Below, one piece after another: positions 40,872 to 48,947 of a stretch of DNA of 64,000 nucleotides. The stretch is taken from NCBI GenBank assembly GCA_902806095.1, contig CADCVF010000040.1, forward strand, positions 1 through 64,000, given 5' to 3'. The notes beneath the pieces were generated by a model that did not search any database, had not been told where the DNA came from, and worked only from the letters and a program-made list of their open reading frames with translations. How positions within the stretch are numbered: position 1 is the stretch's first letter; each line of letters begins with the position of its first letter. The position numbers and the translations under genes are program-made. Origin of the DNA: an uncultured Rubrobacteraceae bacterium. GTDB lineage: Bacteria; Actinomycetota; Rubrobacteria; Rubrobacterales; Rubrobacteraceae.

Positions 40872-40882
40872 ATCACCTCCTT
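40872..40882 (-). promoter_or_regulatory. Full-length Shine-Dalgarno sequence of the FUSC gene
   Basis: AAGGAGGTGAT on the minus strand is complementary to the 16S rRNA 3' tail over eleven bases. It decides the GTG start at 40866. Confidence 0.75.
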
Positions 40883-41038
40883 CATAATTCTCTTTGTGCC
40901 TATATGCTATCTGCATACAATCGACACTAACACGCTGAACCGTACGATTAAAGGGCCCGAAGAGGAGTTTGAGCAACTTGTTATCGAGCTGTTACTTGGC
41001 TGTTACTTTTTCCGGATTCGGCCCTGGCTAGAGAAGGT
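40883..41038. other. AT-rich upstream region of the FUSC gene
   Basis: This spacer of 156 nt is clearly richer in A/T than its surroundings. It holds no credible gene; an ORF on the plus strand runs into the GNAT gene. It probably contains the FUSC promoter, but I could not choose one. Confidence 0.35.
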
Positions 41039-41548
41039 TCAAAGCGCGGTCTCCGGGGAGCCCAGGATCATCTCCACCTCGTGAACCACGTGCCTGTAGA
41101 ACTCCTCCGCGTGCTCCCCAGTGCGTCTGAAACCGTGGGCCTCATAGAAGCGTTGGGCCTGCGCGTTGTCCCGCTCCACCCGTAGCATGAAGCTTGTAGG
41201 TGGTGGAAACCTGGCGATGCCGGCTTGGAGTAGGCGAGCGCCAATACCACGTCCCTGGATCTCCGGCAGTAGGTAGATGGCCGCGAGTTCCACCGTTGTC
41301 TCCGACAGCCGACGGAAGTCTGCGAACCCGAGGATCACTTCGCCCGTTGCTGCGACCAGGAAGACGTTAGACCCTATCCTATGCATGAGCGAGTCTTTAG
41401 AGTGAGCTTGACTTACAAATTCCCTCCGCACGCTCTCTGGGATGATCTCTCTGTAGGTGTGATCCCAGGTGATCCGTGCCACACGTTGGATCTCCCGAAC
41501 GTCATCGACGCCAGCTTCACGGAATTTCAAGGCACACTTAGCCCTCAA
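41039..41548 (-). CDS. GNAT N-acetyltransferase
   Basis: A 169-residue single GNAT domain. AAIYLLPEIQGRGIGARLLQ is the acetyl-CoA-binding motif A (about residues 93-112) and RVERDNAQAQRFYEAHGFRR is motif B. The substrate is unknown. The start overlaps the HicB-like gene stop by four nt (ATGA), so it is translated from the same message. Confidence 0.88.
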   Translation of the reverse strand: MRAKCALKFREAGVDDVREIQRVARITWDHTYREIIPESVRREFVSQAHSKDSLMHRIGSNVFLVAATGEVILGFADFRRLSETTVELAAIYLLPEIQGRGIGARLLQAGIARFPPPTSFMLRVERDNAQAQRFYEAHGFRRTGEHAEEFYRHVVHEVEMILGSPETAL

Positions 41549-41760
41549 GCAGCCCCGGCCTCAACGTACTCGCTGCTGGACGAAGGCTCAGGGATCGGCA
41601 GCCCATCCTCGCGCATTCCCTTCAAGTGCAATTCGACCGCTTCCCGGATCAGGTGCAACGTCTCTTCTCTTGTCTCTCCCACGGTGACGCAACCTGGAAG
41701 ATCAGGCACGTATGCGCCGATACCGTTCTCGCCCTGCTCCCATATCACCACGTAGCGCAT
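41545..41760 (-). CDS. HicB-like antitoxin, orphan
   Basis: A 71-residue protein with the partial RNase-H fold of HicB: MRYVVIWEQGENGIGAYVPD, then LPGCVTVGETREETLHLIRE and AVELHLKGMREDGLPIPEP. HicB normally neutralises the HicA mRNA interferase. No hicA is upstream or downstream. The adjacent coupled gene is a GNAT acetyltransferase instead. The C-terminal DNA-binding domain of longer HicBs is absent. Confidence 0.8.
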   Translation of the reverse strand: MRYVVIWEQGENGIGAYVPDLPGCVTVGETREETLHLIREAVELHLKGMREDGLPIPEPSSSSEYVEAGAA

Positions 41761-41788
41761 GATCCCCTACCTGAACGAGTCGTCCACA

Positions 41789-42649
41789 TCATACCAACTC
41801 GCATCTGGCCACCATCTGTACTTTGCCTCCGACATGGACAGTCGTTTCGTCGTCTTTCTCCGTCCGTAAGTACAGGAGCGAAGGGCGGCCGATCTCGTGT
41901 CCCTGCTCGACCTGCACGTCTATGGAGTCGGTTCCCAGGTAGCGATGTTCGACGAGGTACGCGGCCAGGCAGCCTGCTGCGCTGCCGGTCGCAGGGTCTT
42001 CGGGGACACCGAGGTCGTTTGCGAACATGCGGGCCGAGAGGTCGCCTGGACCGTCGTCGTGCGATTCCGGGCAGAAGACGTAGAGGTTCTTTCCAGGACC
42101 GGCCACTTCCGTATAGCGTTCCCAATCGACCTTGCAGCGCAGCAGGGCGTCCAGGTCTCTCAGCGGGACTACGAGGGTCGGAAGTCCGGTGGAAACTTCT
42201 TGCACGGGGAAGCGATCGTCGAGGTCCGCCGTTTCGAGATTCAGGGTTCGGGCGACCAGGGCAGAATCGAGGGTCGCTCCGAAGGTGGGCGGGAGCTGAC
42301 GCATCCAGAGGACTTCGCCGAAGATCACGGGGATCTTACCTGCCCTCAGGTTCAGGGTGATGCGCTCGACGGGGCTGGCGAGGATCTCGTGCTGGATCAC
42401 GTACGCCGTACCGAGGGTGGGGTGGCCGGCGAATGGCACCTCATCGCCAGGGGTGAAGATGCGGACATCGTAGCCACCTTCGATCTCTTCCTCCGATAGG
42501 ACGAAGGTGGTCTCGGAGTAGTTCATCTCCAGGGCTATTTTCTGAAGTGTCTCATCTGACAGGTTGGCTCCGCCGCGAACGACGGCGAGCTGGTTGCCCG
42601 CGTATTTCTCTTCAGCGAAGACGTCCACGATGTAGAAAGGGAGATTCAC
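41789..42649 (-). CDS. PhzF-family isomerase/epimerase
   Basis: A 286-residue protein of the PhzF/diaminopimelate-epimerase fold. It has YIVDVFAEEKYAGNQLAVVR, the conserved catalytic Glu in ALEMNYSETTFVL, TPGDEVPFAGHPTLGTAYVI and the C-terminal EDPATGSAAGCLAAYLVEH. In phenazine producers PhzF isomerises dihydrohydroxyanthranilate, but most homologues act on unknown metabolites. No other phenazine genes are present, so phenazine synthesis is not implied. The M55 peptidase lies 8 nt upstream on the same strand. Confidence 0.9.
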   Translation of the reverse strand: MNLPFYIVDVFAEEKYAGNQLAVVRGGANLSDETLQKIALEMNYSETTFVLSEEEIEGGYDVRIFTPGDEVPFAGHPTLGTAYVIQHEILASPVERITLNLRAGKIPVIFGEVLWMRQLPPTFGATLDSALVARTLNLETADLDDRFPVQEVSTGLPTLVVPLRDLDALLRCKVDWERYTEVAGPGKNLYVFCPESHDDGPGDLSARMFANDLGVPEDPATGSAAGCLAAYLVEHRYLGTDSIDVQVEQGHEIGRPSLLYLRTEKDDETTVHVGGKVQMVARCELV

Positions 42650-42657
42650 GATCGCTC

Positions 42658-43482
42658 CTAACCGTAATCAGGGTCGCTGCGGGATAACATCATGACGCCG
42701 ATAAGCATCTTGAAGGCCGTTTCGTAGTCTTCGTGAGTCCAGGAGACGCGCCGGTCGTCCACGCGCTCCAGGCCTGGGAAGAAGAGGACGCTCGCTGCCG
42801 AGCTTGCGGTCGCGAACTCGATAGTGAAGGAGTAGGGTGGATTCAGCGCGTAAGGGGTCAGATCTCCTTGTCCTGCCGCCCGCCGGGCCGCCTCCCTGAT
42901 GCGCTCTCCGGCCACCTGTGGGGAGAGGCACCTGGCCGTGTAGCGGTCGACGGCGGTCTTCACCCTTGCTGTCTGTACGCCAGAGTAGAGATCCTCCGCC
43001 TCAGCGCAGGCCAGGTCGTCACCGGTAACGAGGCCGACGGGGATGCCCTCGAGGCCGGCGAGCGTCGCGTTCATGCGCGCCTCGCTGCACGGCTCGCCGT
43101 TCAGCCCGACTCCAGTAACGACCGTAGGACTGTCGAAGGTGTGGCTCAGTACCCCCTCAGTGCCGGCGCGGGCATGGTAGCCGACGAAGAAGACCAGGTC
43201 GGCGCCCTCGAAGCCCTGCATCATCGAGAGGGGCTTTCGCTGGCCGACGATCACCTCTGCACGCGGGTCGAGGTCCTCGAGCAGGATGTTCCGCATACCA
43301 TCGTGGGCTTCGTTGACCAGGAAGTCAGTGGCGCCGGCCTCCGCCGCGCCTTCGATGGCGGCGTTCACGTCGGCGGTCAGGAGCCTCCGGAAGATTTCGT
43401 ACTGCGAGCGGCCAGGTATCACGTCCTGGGAGTGTGTCACCCCAGTCACGCCCTCCATATCCGCCGAGATGTAGATCCTCAT
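42658..43482 (-). CDS. M55-family D-aminopeptidase (DppA-like)
   Basis: A 274-residue zinc peptidase of the DppA type. It has SADMEGVTGVTHSQD with the Asp-x-Glu metal pair, FLVNEAHDGMRNIL with a metal His, and VFFVGYHARAGTEGVLSHTF with two further His. DppA forms a decameric self-compartmentalised enzyme that cleaves D-Ala-containing peptides. PhzF follows it closely, suggesting a small peptide or amino-acid salvage unit. No peptide transporter is adjacent. Confidence 0.9.
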   Translation of the reverse strand: MRIYISADMEGVTGVTHSQDVIPGRSQYEIFRRLLTADVNAAIEGAAEAGATDFLVNEAHDGMRNILLEDLDPRAEVIVGQRKPLSMMQGFEGADLVFFVGYHARAGTEGVLSHTFDSPTVVTGVGLNGEPCSEARMNATLAGLEGIPVGLVTGDDLACAEAEDLYSGVQTARVKTAVDRYTARCLSPQVAGERIREAARRAAGQGDLTPYALNPPYSFTIEFATASSAASVLFFPGLERVDDRRVSWTHEDYETAFKMLIGVMMLSRSDPDYG

Positions 43483-43576
43483 AACGTCGACTCCTCTCCC
43501 GCAGCGTGCAGGTCATAGAGAGGCCGGCACAACCATTCAGTATCGCGGGCCTCCAGTCCCGAGTTCCTGACCTCGG

Positions 43577-45091
43577 TCAGTATCGGGGCAAGGGTCCTCC
43601 GGCGTCTTCGATGACGTAGTCGTCGAACATACGCCGCGCGACGTCGGGACGTTTCCCTGCGACGTCCTTGTGCATGCCTGGATCTTCTCTCAGATCGTAG
43701 AGTTTGGCCTCCGTCCCGTCGTTGCGGCTGATCATGGCGTACTCTTCGTCCCTGGTGAAGACGTGGTCGTGGTAACCGAGTGTGAAGTGGGGTCGCGCCT
43801 CAGTCTCTCCACCTTCGAGCATCACGGAGAGATCCTGGCCATCCAGAGGTTGCGGTGGTTCGATCCCGAGGAAGCCGAGGATCGTTGGGGCTACGTCGTG
43901 GGTGGAGGCGTAGTAGTCGCTCGTCGTTCCTGCTCCCTTACCCTCAGGATGGCGGATGAGGAGCGGTATGTCAGTAACCTCGGGCCAGAGAGTCGATGGA
44001 AGCTTACCGACGACCCCGTGTTCCCCGTGGGCGATGCCGTGGTCGGAGATGGCGATGAGGAGGGTGTTGTCGAAGAGGTTCATCTCTTCCATCTTATCCA
44101 GGAAGCGGCCTAGCCAGCGGTCCATCATAGTCACCTCGCCCGAGTAGAGGGATCTCATCCGCTGGATCTGCCGTCTGCTCAGGTAGTCGGTGGCCCCGTC
44201 GACCGGAGAGAAAGGCTCAGGGCCATCGTAACCGTCGTCGTACATAGCTACGTACTCTTCTGGAGGGTCCCACGGCGCGTGAGGATCGTAGCAGTCCACG
44301 GTCAGGAAGAAAGGCTTGTCCGACCTGGCACTCTCCAGGAACTCGGAAGCCCGCGTGAAGACCTGCGGGGCGAACCAGTCCTCTTCCGATTTGCGGTGAG
44401 CCGTATTGGCGAAGTACCGTTGGAAGTACAGCCTGCTCCCCGTTCCCTTAACGCCTTCCTTCACCAGCACCTGCTCGACTGTCCCGGGAGGGCAGGTGTA
44501 GATCGGTCTGTAGCTGTCTGTGGTCTGCCCCCGGATAAAGTCGAAGGCGTCGAAGCCGCGCTGGAAGTTCATGGAGGCATCGTACTGTTGCAGGTTGTCT
44601 GTGACGAACATCGTCGCGTAGCCCGCACTTCGCATGGTCTCCGCGAGGGTGGTCTGGTCGTTGGGGATCGGCTGCCAACCCTGAAGGCCGACGTCTATGC
44701 CTTTGTAACGCCGCCAGTCCTCGAAAGGCCACGTCCTGAGGCCCGTGTGTATCGCCCTCCTCGCACAGATAGTCGGTGCGGACTCGGGGTAGGCCTGCGT
44801 GAAGCGCAGGCTGTCTTTGGCGAGGGCGTCGAGGTTCGGAGTCTCGATCTGCTGATTGCCATAGACGCCGACGTGATCCTTCCTCAAGCTGTCCATGATG
44901 ATCAGCACCACGTTGGTGACCCTATCCGCGGACGGAGTATTGACCGGGAGGTCAGGGAGTATCCCGGGACGTTCGCACCCGGCGAGCAGCGACGCCCCGG
45001 CCACCCCAGCACCCGACACCTTCAAGAACTCTCTTCGCGTTAGAGTCCGCCTCAGCTTCTCCTCCTGCGTGCTCGTACCGCCAGTCTTCAC
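43577..45091 (-). CDS. Tat-exported sulfatase-fold lipoprotein with Thr at the nucleophile position
   Basis: About 504 residues. The N-terminus carries a twin-arginine signal (LTRREFLKVSGAGVAGASLL) ending in a lipobox (LLAGC), so export by Tat and lipid anchoring are expected. The alkaline-phosphatase/sulfatase fold follows, with IIMDSLRKDHVGVYG metal ligands and a later AISDHGIAHGEHGV metal pair. The signature that should read C/S-x-P-x-R reads T-I-C-A-R (in SAPTICARRAIHTG). Formylglycine formation is therefore not possible at that site, and a Thr nucleophile as in LtaS or EptA-type phosphotransferases is likelier. I chose the GTG start (45091) over TTG (45097), because TATGAT lies five nt upstream. 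Confidence 0.87.
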   Translation of the reverse strand: MKTGGTSTQEEKLRRTLTRREFLKVSGAGVAGASLLAGCERPGILPDLPVNTPSADRVTNVVLIIMDSLRKDHVGVYGNQQIETPNLDALAKDSLRFTQAYPESAPTICARRAIHTGLRTWPFEDWRRYKGIDVGLQGWQPIPNDQTTLAETMRSAGYATMFVTDNLQQYDASMNFQRGFDAFDFIRGQTTDSYRPIYTCPPGTVEQVLVKEGVKGTGSRLYFQRYFANTAHRKSEEDWFAPQVFTRASEFLESARSDKPFFLTVDCYDPHAPWDPPEEYVAMYDDGYDGPEPFSPVDGATDYLSRRQIQRMRSLYSGEVTMMDRWLGRFLDKMEEMNLFDNTLLIAISDHGIAHGEHGVVGKLPSTLWPEVTDIPLLIRHPEGKGAGTTSDYYASTHDVAPTILGFLGIEPPQPLDGQDLSVMLEGGETEARPHFTLGYHDHVFTRDEEYAMISRNDGTEAKLYDLREDPGMHKDVAGKRPDVARRMFDDYVIEDAGGPLPRY

Positions 45092-45096
45092 AGACA

Positions 45097-45102
45097 ATCA
45101 TA
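45097..45102 (-). promoter_or_regulatory. -10 box (TATGAT) directly before the sulfatase-fold gene
   Basis: TATGAT on the minus strand is followed by five nt and GTG. The spacing is identical to that before yqeC and suggests a leaderless transcript. Confidence 0.45.
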
Positions 45103-45189
45103 AAACAAGTCCAGCGGGAAACTTCCACGTACCCGGAATCGCCGGGGCGAAGCGTCCCGCTGCACGATGTGATCCAGGTCAAGCCGGTG

Positions 45190-45195
45190 TACAAT
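45190..45195 (+). promoter_or_regulatory. -10 box (TACAAT) of a leaderless small gene
   Basis: TACAAT is followed by six nt and the ATG at 45202, with no Shine-Dalgarno sequence. Transcription would start on the A of ATG. Confidence 0.5.
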
Positions 45196-45201
45196 CCGCG
45201 C

Positions 45202-45450
45202 ATGACGGTCTTTCGTTACGGGCGGGAGCACTTCGAGGAAGGGGAGTACGTACGCCGCGTGGAAGCGACGCCTGGCGACGACCTGGATCCCGTGGTGCGC
45301 ATCGTCGAGGACCTTGGGACGGTCGAGATCCCCTGCGGCAAAGTAGATTGTCGCAGTAATTGCCTCGAATACATAGTCAGCGCCACCGGCAGGCGCGCCG
45401 ACTATAACCTGGCCGAGTGCAAGATCTCCGCACTAGTAAGCATAATTTAG
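45202..45450 (+). CDS. Small cysteine-containing protein, 82 residues
   Basis: The protein starts MTVFRYGREHFEEGEYVRR. It has an acidic/basic mixed N-terminus, then VRIVEDLGTVEIPCGKVDCR with the spaced cysteines IPCGKVDCRSNC, and CKIS near the end. Four cysteines suggest metal binding or a redox role. No family is recognised. The ATG follows a TACAAT box by six nt. A longer in-frame start upstream (45169) would place the promoter inside the gene. Confidence 0.55.
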   Translation: MTVFRYGREHFEEGEYVRRVEATPGDDLDPVVRIVEDLGTVEIPCGKVDCRSNCLEYIVSATGRRADYNLAECKISALVSII

Positions 45451-45451
45451 A

Positions 45452-45606
45452 AGCATGTCAGCATGTCAGCACGCCGCCTTGCAGGCGGCTTGTCAGCAAG
45501 TCAGCACGGCGGAGCCGCCGTGCTGAAGTGCTGACAAGCGGAGGCGAAGCCGGAGCATGCTGACATGCTGACAAGCGAAGCCCGAAGGGCGAAGCGTGCT
45601 GAAACG
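45452..45606. repeat. Dispersed octamer/hairpin repeat, copy 6 (densest)
   Basis: Nearly the whole gap is repeat. It has ATGTCAGCATGTCAGCACG and the hairpin GCCGCCTTGCAGGCGGC. TTGTCAGCAAGTCAGCACG and the hairpin CACGGCGGAGCCGCCGTG come next. TGCTGAAGTGCTGACAAGCG and an imperfect hairpin (GGAGGCGAAGCCGGAG) lead to CATGCTGACATGCTGACAAG. It ends CGAAGCCCGAAGGGCGAAGC and GTGCTGAAACGC. Octamers TGTCAGCA and TGCTGACA alternate with hairpins. It abuts the stop of the gene at 45607. Confidence 0.8.
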
Positions 45607-46149
45607 CTATTCCTCCCAGGAATAGCGTTTTTGTTCTGGTGGTCTTTCGGCGGCGTAGAGCCGCTGGAGTGCGCCTCCGGCCAGGGGCGCGAGGAAGAGG
45701 CCGGCGAGGCCAGCCGGCAGCAGGTCGCGGGCGATGGTCCAGGCCACGAGGAGCGGCACCCCTGTCGGATGGTTGGCGTTTTCTATGAGGCGCAAGGGGT
45801 CGAGGACGCCGCCGCTCGGGAGGATGCCCGTGGCGTAGACGAGGAGTGTGAGGACGCCGGAGACGAGCCCCGTCAGCAGTGCGAGCGCAAGGCTTAGGAC
45901 GAAGCGGGGGCCTGAGCCTTCGCTGCGGCCGCGCCGAAGGAGCAAGGCCCCGCCGAACAAGGGGCCTGCGATGATCCCGGCGAGCAATCCGACGCCCATG
46001 TAGACGAGGGCGAGCGTGGTCAGATCTCCCTCGCTGCTCTGTCCTCCCTGCAGGATCAGGAGCACGAAAGGCTCGGGGAACAGCGATTTGACGAACATGA
46101 AGCCCACGCCATAGACGAGCCCTATCCCCAACAGGCGCAAGATTATCAT
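45607..46149 (-). CDS. Integral membrane protein of unknown function
   Basis: A 180-residue protein with about five hydrophobic helices (for example IILRLLGIGLVYGVGFMFVK and LALALLTGLVSGVLTLLVYA). The C-terminus is polar (AAERPPEQKRYSWEE). No motif is recognised. It is a single gene whose stop touches a dispersed repeat. It faces a GT-C glycosyltransferase gene on the same strand, 149 nt upstream. Confidence 0.65.
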   Translation of the reverse strand: MIILRLLGIGLVYGVGFMFVKSLFPEPFVLLILQGGQSSEGDLTTLALVYMGVGLLAGIIAGPLFGGALLLRRGRSEGSGPRFVLSLALALLTGLVSGVLTLLVYATGILPSGGVLDPLRLIENANHPTGVPLLVAWTIARDLLPAGLAGLFLAPLAGGALQRLYAAERPPEQKRYSWEE

Positions 46150-46298
46150 GGTCCATCCGCCGCGCGGTCGGGGAAGATGAGGCCTTGATTGAGGGCATAC
46201 GTCATCATGCTCTAGAGCCTAACCTACAGTGGACGAAGCGTCAGCAAGAGCTTTCACGAGGCTGTTACTCCCGTGCGCCCTCCCGATCCTCGACGGGC

Positions 46299-47603
46299 TC
46301 ATGCTACAAAGCGCCAGCTCACGAAGAAGGCGCAGAACACCAGCGAGACGGCGGCGCTGAAAGAGAGCCAGGCCCCCATCGCCCGCCGTTTCTCCAGCAG
46401 CGTCGCGAGCGTTATGAAGAGCGGGAAGGCGACCAGGATGTACCGCGGGAAACCGAACAGGGGGGTTGCCGGCTTCCCGTAGGAGACGGCGGAGATGATG
46501 AGCAGGAGGGTGTAGAGGCTCAACGAGAGAGGAAGTGCCCTGAACCCCATGCCGAAGAGCGCTATCGTAAAGAGCAAGAACAGAAGAGCATAAGCGTCGT
46601 TCGCGCCGTGGATACGCTCTATCACGCCTCCGAACGCCGAACCCGCGGGAGGCTGCGCACCGAAGAGCCCTTGCAAGCTCCCGTAAGCCTCGCCGAAGAT
46701 GTCTGTGACCAGGACCAAGGGACCCGTATGCCTCCGGTTCCAGAACTCCTGTGCGGAGTAGAAGAGTAGCGGGTCCCCGAAACGTACCCACAGGTAACCC
46801 ATGTAGGCAATGAGTCCCGAAGGAACCAGTGCCAGGTATACTACCCTCCACCTTTCACGCCCTTCTTCCAAACCCCCTCTCTCGACCCATTCGTAGAGGA
46901 GTGGCACGACCAGAAACACGCCCACATTGCGTGTGGCAGCAGCAAACCCGGCCAACACGCACGCGAGCAGGAGGTCTCTCCTTACCCTCATCGCCCACAA
47001 AGAGCCTGCAGAGAGCGCAAGAAAGAGGCTCTCTGTATATGCGGCGTTCAAGAAGAAGGTGGTCGGGAAAAAGGCCAGTATCAGGACTGTGCCTCTAGCT
47101 ACTCGCTCACCCCAGCCGTCCAGGGCTATCTGGTAGATAAAGTAGAGGGCAAAAGGTAGAAGGATAAGTGAGATCAGGGGTGCCCACACCGAGAGGGCTT
47201 GCTGGGTGATGGGGCCACCGAAGAGCTCTGCGAAGGACCTGACCAGCAGCGGGTACAGTGGGAAGAAAGCGGTAGCGGCAGGGGCGGAGGCTCCGTAGCC
47301 CTCCCCTGCTATCTGCGTGTACCAGATCCCGTCCCAATGCGACCAGATATTAAGCGTCCCGACAGGCACGTCTGGGGTGCGACGGTAGAACCAGCCCGCA
47401 GGCACGATGTAGGCGAGCAGGGAGCCGGAGATCAGGTAGAACAGGCGGCTCGCAGCGTAGACCGCGAGCACGAACCGTAATCCCGCACTCAGGGCATGCT
47501 CGCCCCGTCCTACCCGTGAGGGAGGTCGTCTTGGGCGCCAGCCAGAAATCTGCCCGTTCTGGCCATTCGTGTTGTTGGCTACCCTGGGTCGGTCCTCGGA
47601 CAC
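46299..47603 (-). CDS. PIG-V-like mannosyltransferase (GT-C fold)
   Basis: A 434-residue polytopic protein with about nine membrane helices. NIWSHWDGIWYTQIAGEGYG carries the Asp typical of GT-C active-site loops. TAFFPLYPLLVRSFAELFG and FFPTTFFLNAAYTESLFLAL follow, as in PIG-V/GT76-like bacterial proteins. It would add a mannose or similar sugar from a lipid carrier to a membrane or exported acceptor. The start is GTG with only a distant GGGG. No partner glycan genes are near. Confidence 0.82.
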   Translation of the reverse strand: MSEDRPRVANNTNGQNGQISGWRPRRPPSRVGRGEHALSAGLRFVLAVYAASRLFYLISGSLLAYIVPAGWFYRRTPDVPVGTLNIWSHWDGIWYTQIAGEGYGASAPAATAFFPLYPLLVRSFAELFGGPITQQALSVWAPLISLILLPFALYFIYQIALDGWGERVARGTVLILAFFPTTFFLNAAYTESLFLALSAGSLWAMRVRRDLLLACVLAGFAAATRNVGVFLVVPLLYEWVERGGLEEGRERWRVVYLALVPSGLIAYMGYLWVRFGDPLLFYSAQEFWNRRHTGPLVLVTDIFGEAYGSLQGLFGAQPPAGSAFGGVIERIHGANDAYALLFLLFTIALFGMGFRALPLSLSLYTLLLIISAVSYGKPATPLFGFPRYILVAFPLFITLATLLEKRRAMGAWLSFSAAVSLVFCAFFVSWRFVA

Positions 47604-47749
47604 TTTTGTGTTTGCCCCTCATTGGCCGATGCTCCCCGGATTGTACTCATCCGAGCCCAGGGTCGTCAGCTTGAGATCCTACGCGACCCGGGTCGGCAGG
47701 ACAAGCCACCCAGCGCAACGCGGTGGCGCCGTCTTCCCGCGTTGCCGGG

Positions 47750-47755
47750 TACAAT
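47750..47755 (+). promoter_or_regulatory. -10 box (TACAAT) of queG
   Basis: TACAAT is followed by ten nt and the queG ATG, allowing at most a four-base leader. No clear -35 or Shine-Dalgarno sequence was seen. Confidence 0.4.
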
Positions 47756-47765
47756 CGGCGGCAGC

Positions 47766-48935
47766 ATGAGTAGAGGACGAGCAGTACCTGACCCGGCAGA
47801 AGGGCGGCGCGTACTCGAGGAGAGGGCGCGAGAGGCCGGCTTCGACCTCGTCGGCGTGGCGCGCGCGGAGCCCTTGCGTGAGGGTGGCGAGCGCCTGCGG
47901 AAGTGGCAGGAGGCTGGGATGGCCGCCGACATGGGCTACATGCACAGGCCCGTGGAGTTACTCTCTGACCCGAGGAGGCTCCAGAAGAGCGCCAGGAGCG
48001 TGGTCTCTCTCGGGGTCTCGTACTATCCAGGAGACCATCCCGAGAATGAGGGTGGGGGCCGCGTGGCGCGGTACGCGTGGGGCCTCGACTACCACGAAGT
48101 CATAAAAGGGAAGCTATTCCGGCTGAGGAAGGAGCTCGAGGAAGAGCTGGGCGTCAGGATACGAGCCCGCGGTTTCACTGATGCCGTGCCCCTCCTGGAG
48201 CGCTCCGCTGCCCAGCACGCGGGGCTCGGGTTCTTCGGGCGTAACTCGTGCTTGATCAACGGCGAGATCGGGTCGTACTTCTTTATAGCTGACCTGATCT
48301 TGGACCTCGACCTGGATCCCGATCCGTCTGGTGAGGGGACCTGCGGACGCTGTACGCGCTGCATGGACCGGTGCCCTACAGGCGCCATAAAGGCGCCCGG
48401 CGTCGTGGACGCCCGCCTGTGCATCTCCTACCTCACCATCGAGAACCGGGGAGAGATCCCCCGCGAGCTACGTCCGAAAGTGGGTGACTGGGCCTTTGGG
48501 TGCGACGTGTGCCAGGAGGTCTGTCCCTACAACAAGACGAAGTCCTCGAGGAGCCGCTGGCCCGAGTTTTCCGGGGAGTCTGGGTCAGGACCGTACCTCG
48601 AGATAGAGGAGGTCCTGAAGATTAGGACCGAGGAGGAGTTCGAGAGCCGCTTCGGCGGGACCCCACTCACGCGCCCTGGCAGGGCAGGCCTGTTGCGCAA
48701 CTGCTGCGTGGCCGCCGGGAACCTGAAGCTCGCGAAGGCTGTCCCTGATCTCGTGCGGTCCTTACGCGATGATCCCTCGGCGCTCGTACGCGGACACGCG
48801 GCGTGGGCGCTAGGGGAGATCGGAGGCGCAGAAAAGTCTCTCGCGGAAGCGGCCAAAACGGAGAAGGATACTTGGTGCTCGAAGGAGATCAGGCTCGCGC
48901 TGGCTGACGGGGCCACGAACGCTACCTTGGGTTAG
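47766..48935 (+). CDS. queG: Epoxyqueuosine reductase
   Basis: A 389-residue cobalamin and Fe-S enzyme that reduces epoxyqueuosine to queuosine in tRNA. The eight cluster cysteines are visible as GTCGRCTRCMDRCPTGAI and GCDVCQEVCPYNKT. The cobalamin-binding part includes GRVARYAWGLDYHEVIKGKL and ERSAAQHAGLGFFGRNSCLI. The C-terminal HEAT-like repeat (DDPSALVRGHAAWALGEIGG) is present. The ATG at 47766 follows a TACAAT box; longer in-frame codons upstream are not family-like. The gluQ gene at 23.7 kb further supports queuosine use. Confidence 0.94.
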   Translation: MSRGRAVPDPAEGRRVLEERAREAGFDLVGVARAEPLREGGERLRKWQEAGMAADMGYMHRPVELLSDPRRLQKSARSVVSLGVSYYPGDHPENEGGGRVARYAWGLDYHEVIKGKLFRLRKELEEELGVRIRARGFTDAVPLLERSAAQHAGLGFFGRNSCLINGEIGSYFFIADLILDLDLDPDPSGEGTCGRCTRCMDRCPTGAIKAPGVVDARLCISYLTIENRGEIPRELRPKVGDWAFGCDVCQEVCPYNKTKSSRSRWPEFSGESGSGPYLEIEEVLKIRTEEEFESRFGGTPLTRPGRAGLLRNCCVAAGNLKLAKAVPDLVRSLRDDPSALVRGHAAWALGEIGGAEKSLAEAAKTEKDTWCSKEIRLALADGATNATLG

Positions 48936-48938
48936 AAT
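48933..48938 (+). promoter_or_regulatory. -10 box (TAGAAT) at the queG stop, before the DnaJ gene
   Basis: TAGAAT includes the queG stop codon and is followed by nine nt and the next ATG. AGGGA between could act as a ribosome-binding site, so leaderless expression is only possible. Confidence 0.35.
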
Positions 48939-48947
48939 AGGGAAACG

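Noticed and set aside
41789-42649. Phenazine biosynthesis from the PhzF hit
   Set aside because: Only PhzF is present. The family is broad and mostly not involved in phenazines.
45452-45606. Possible CRISPR array
   Set aside because: The repeated units are short octamers in both orientations with small hairpins, not equal-length spacers between 28-37 nt direct repeats. No cas genes are present.
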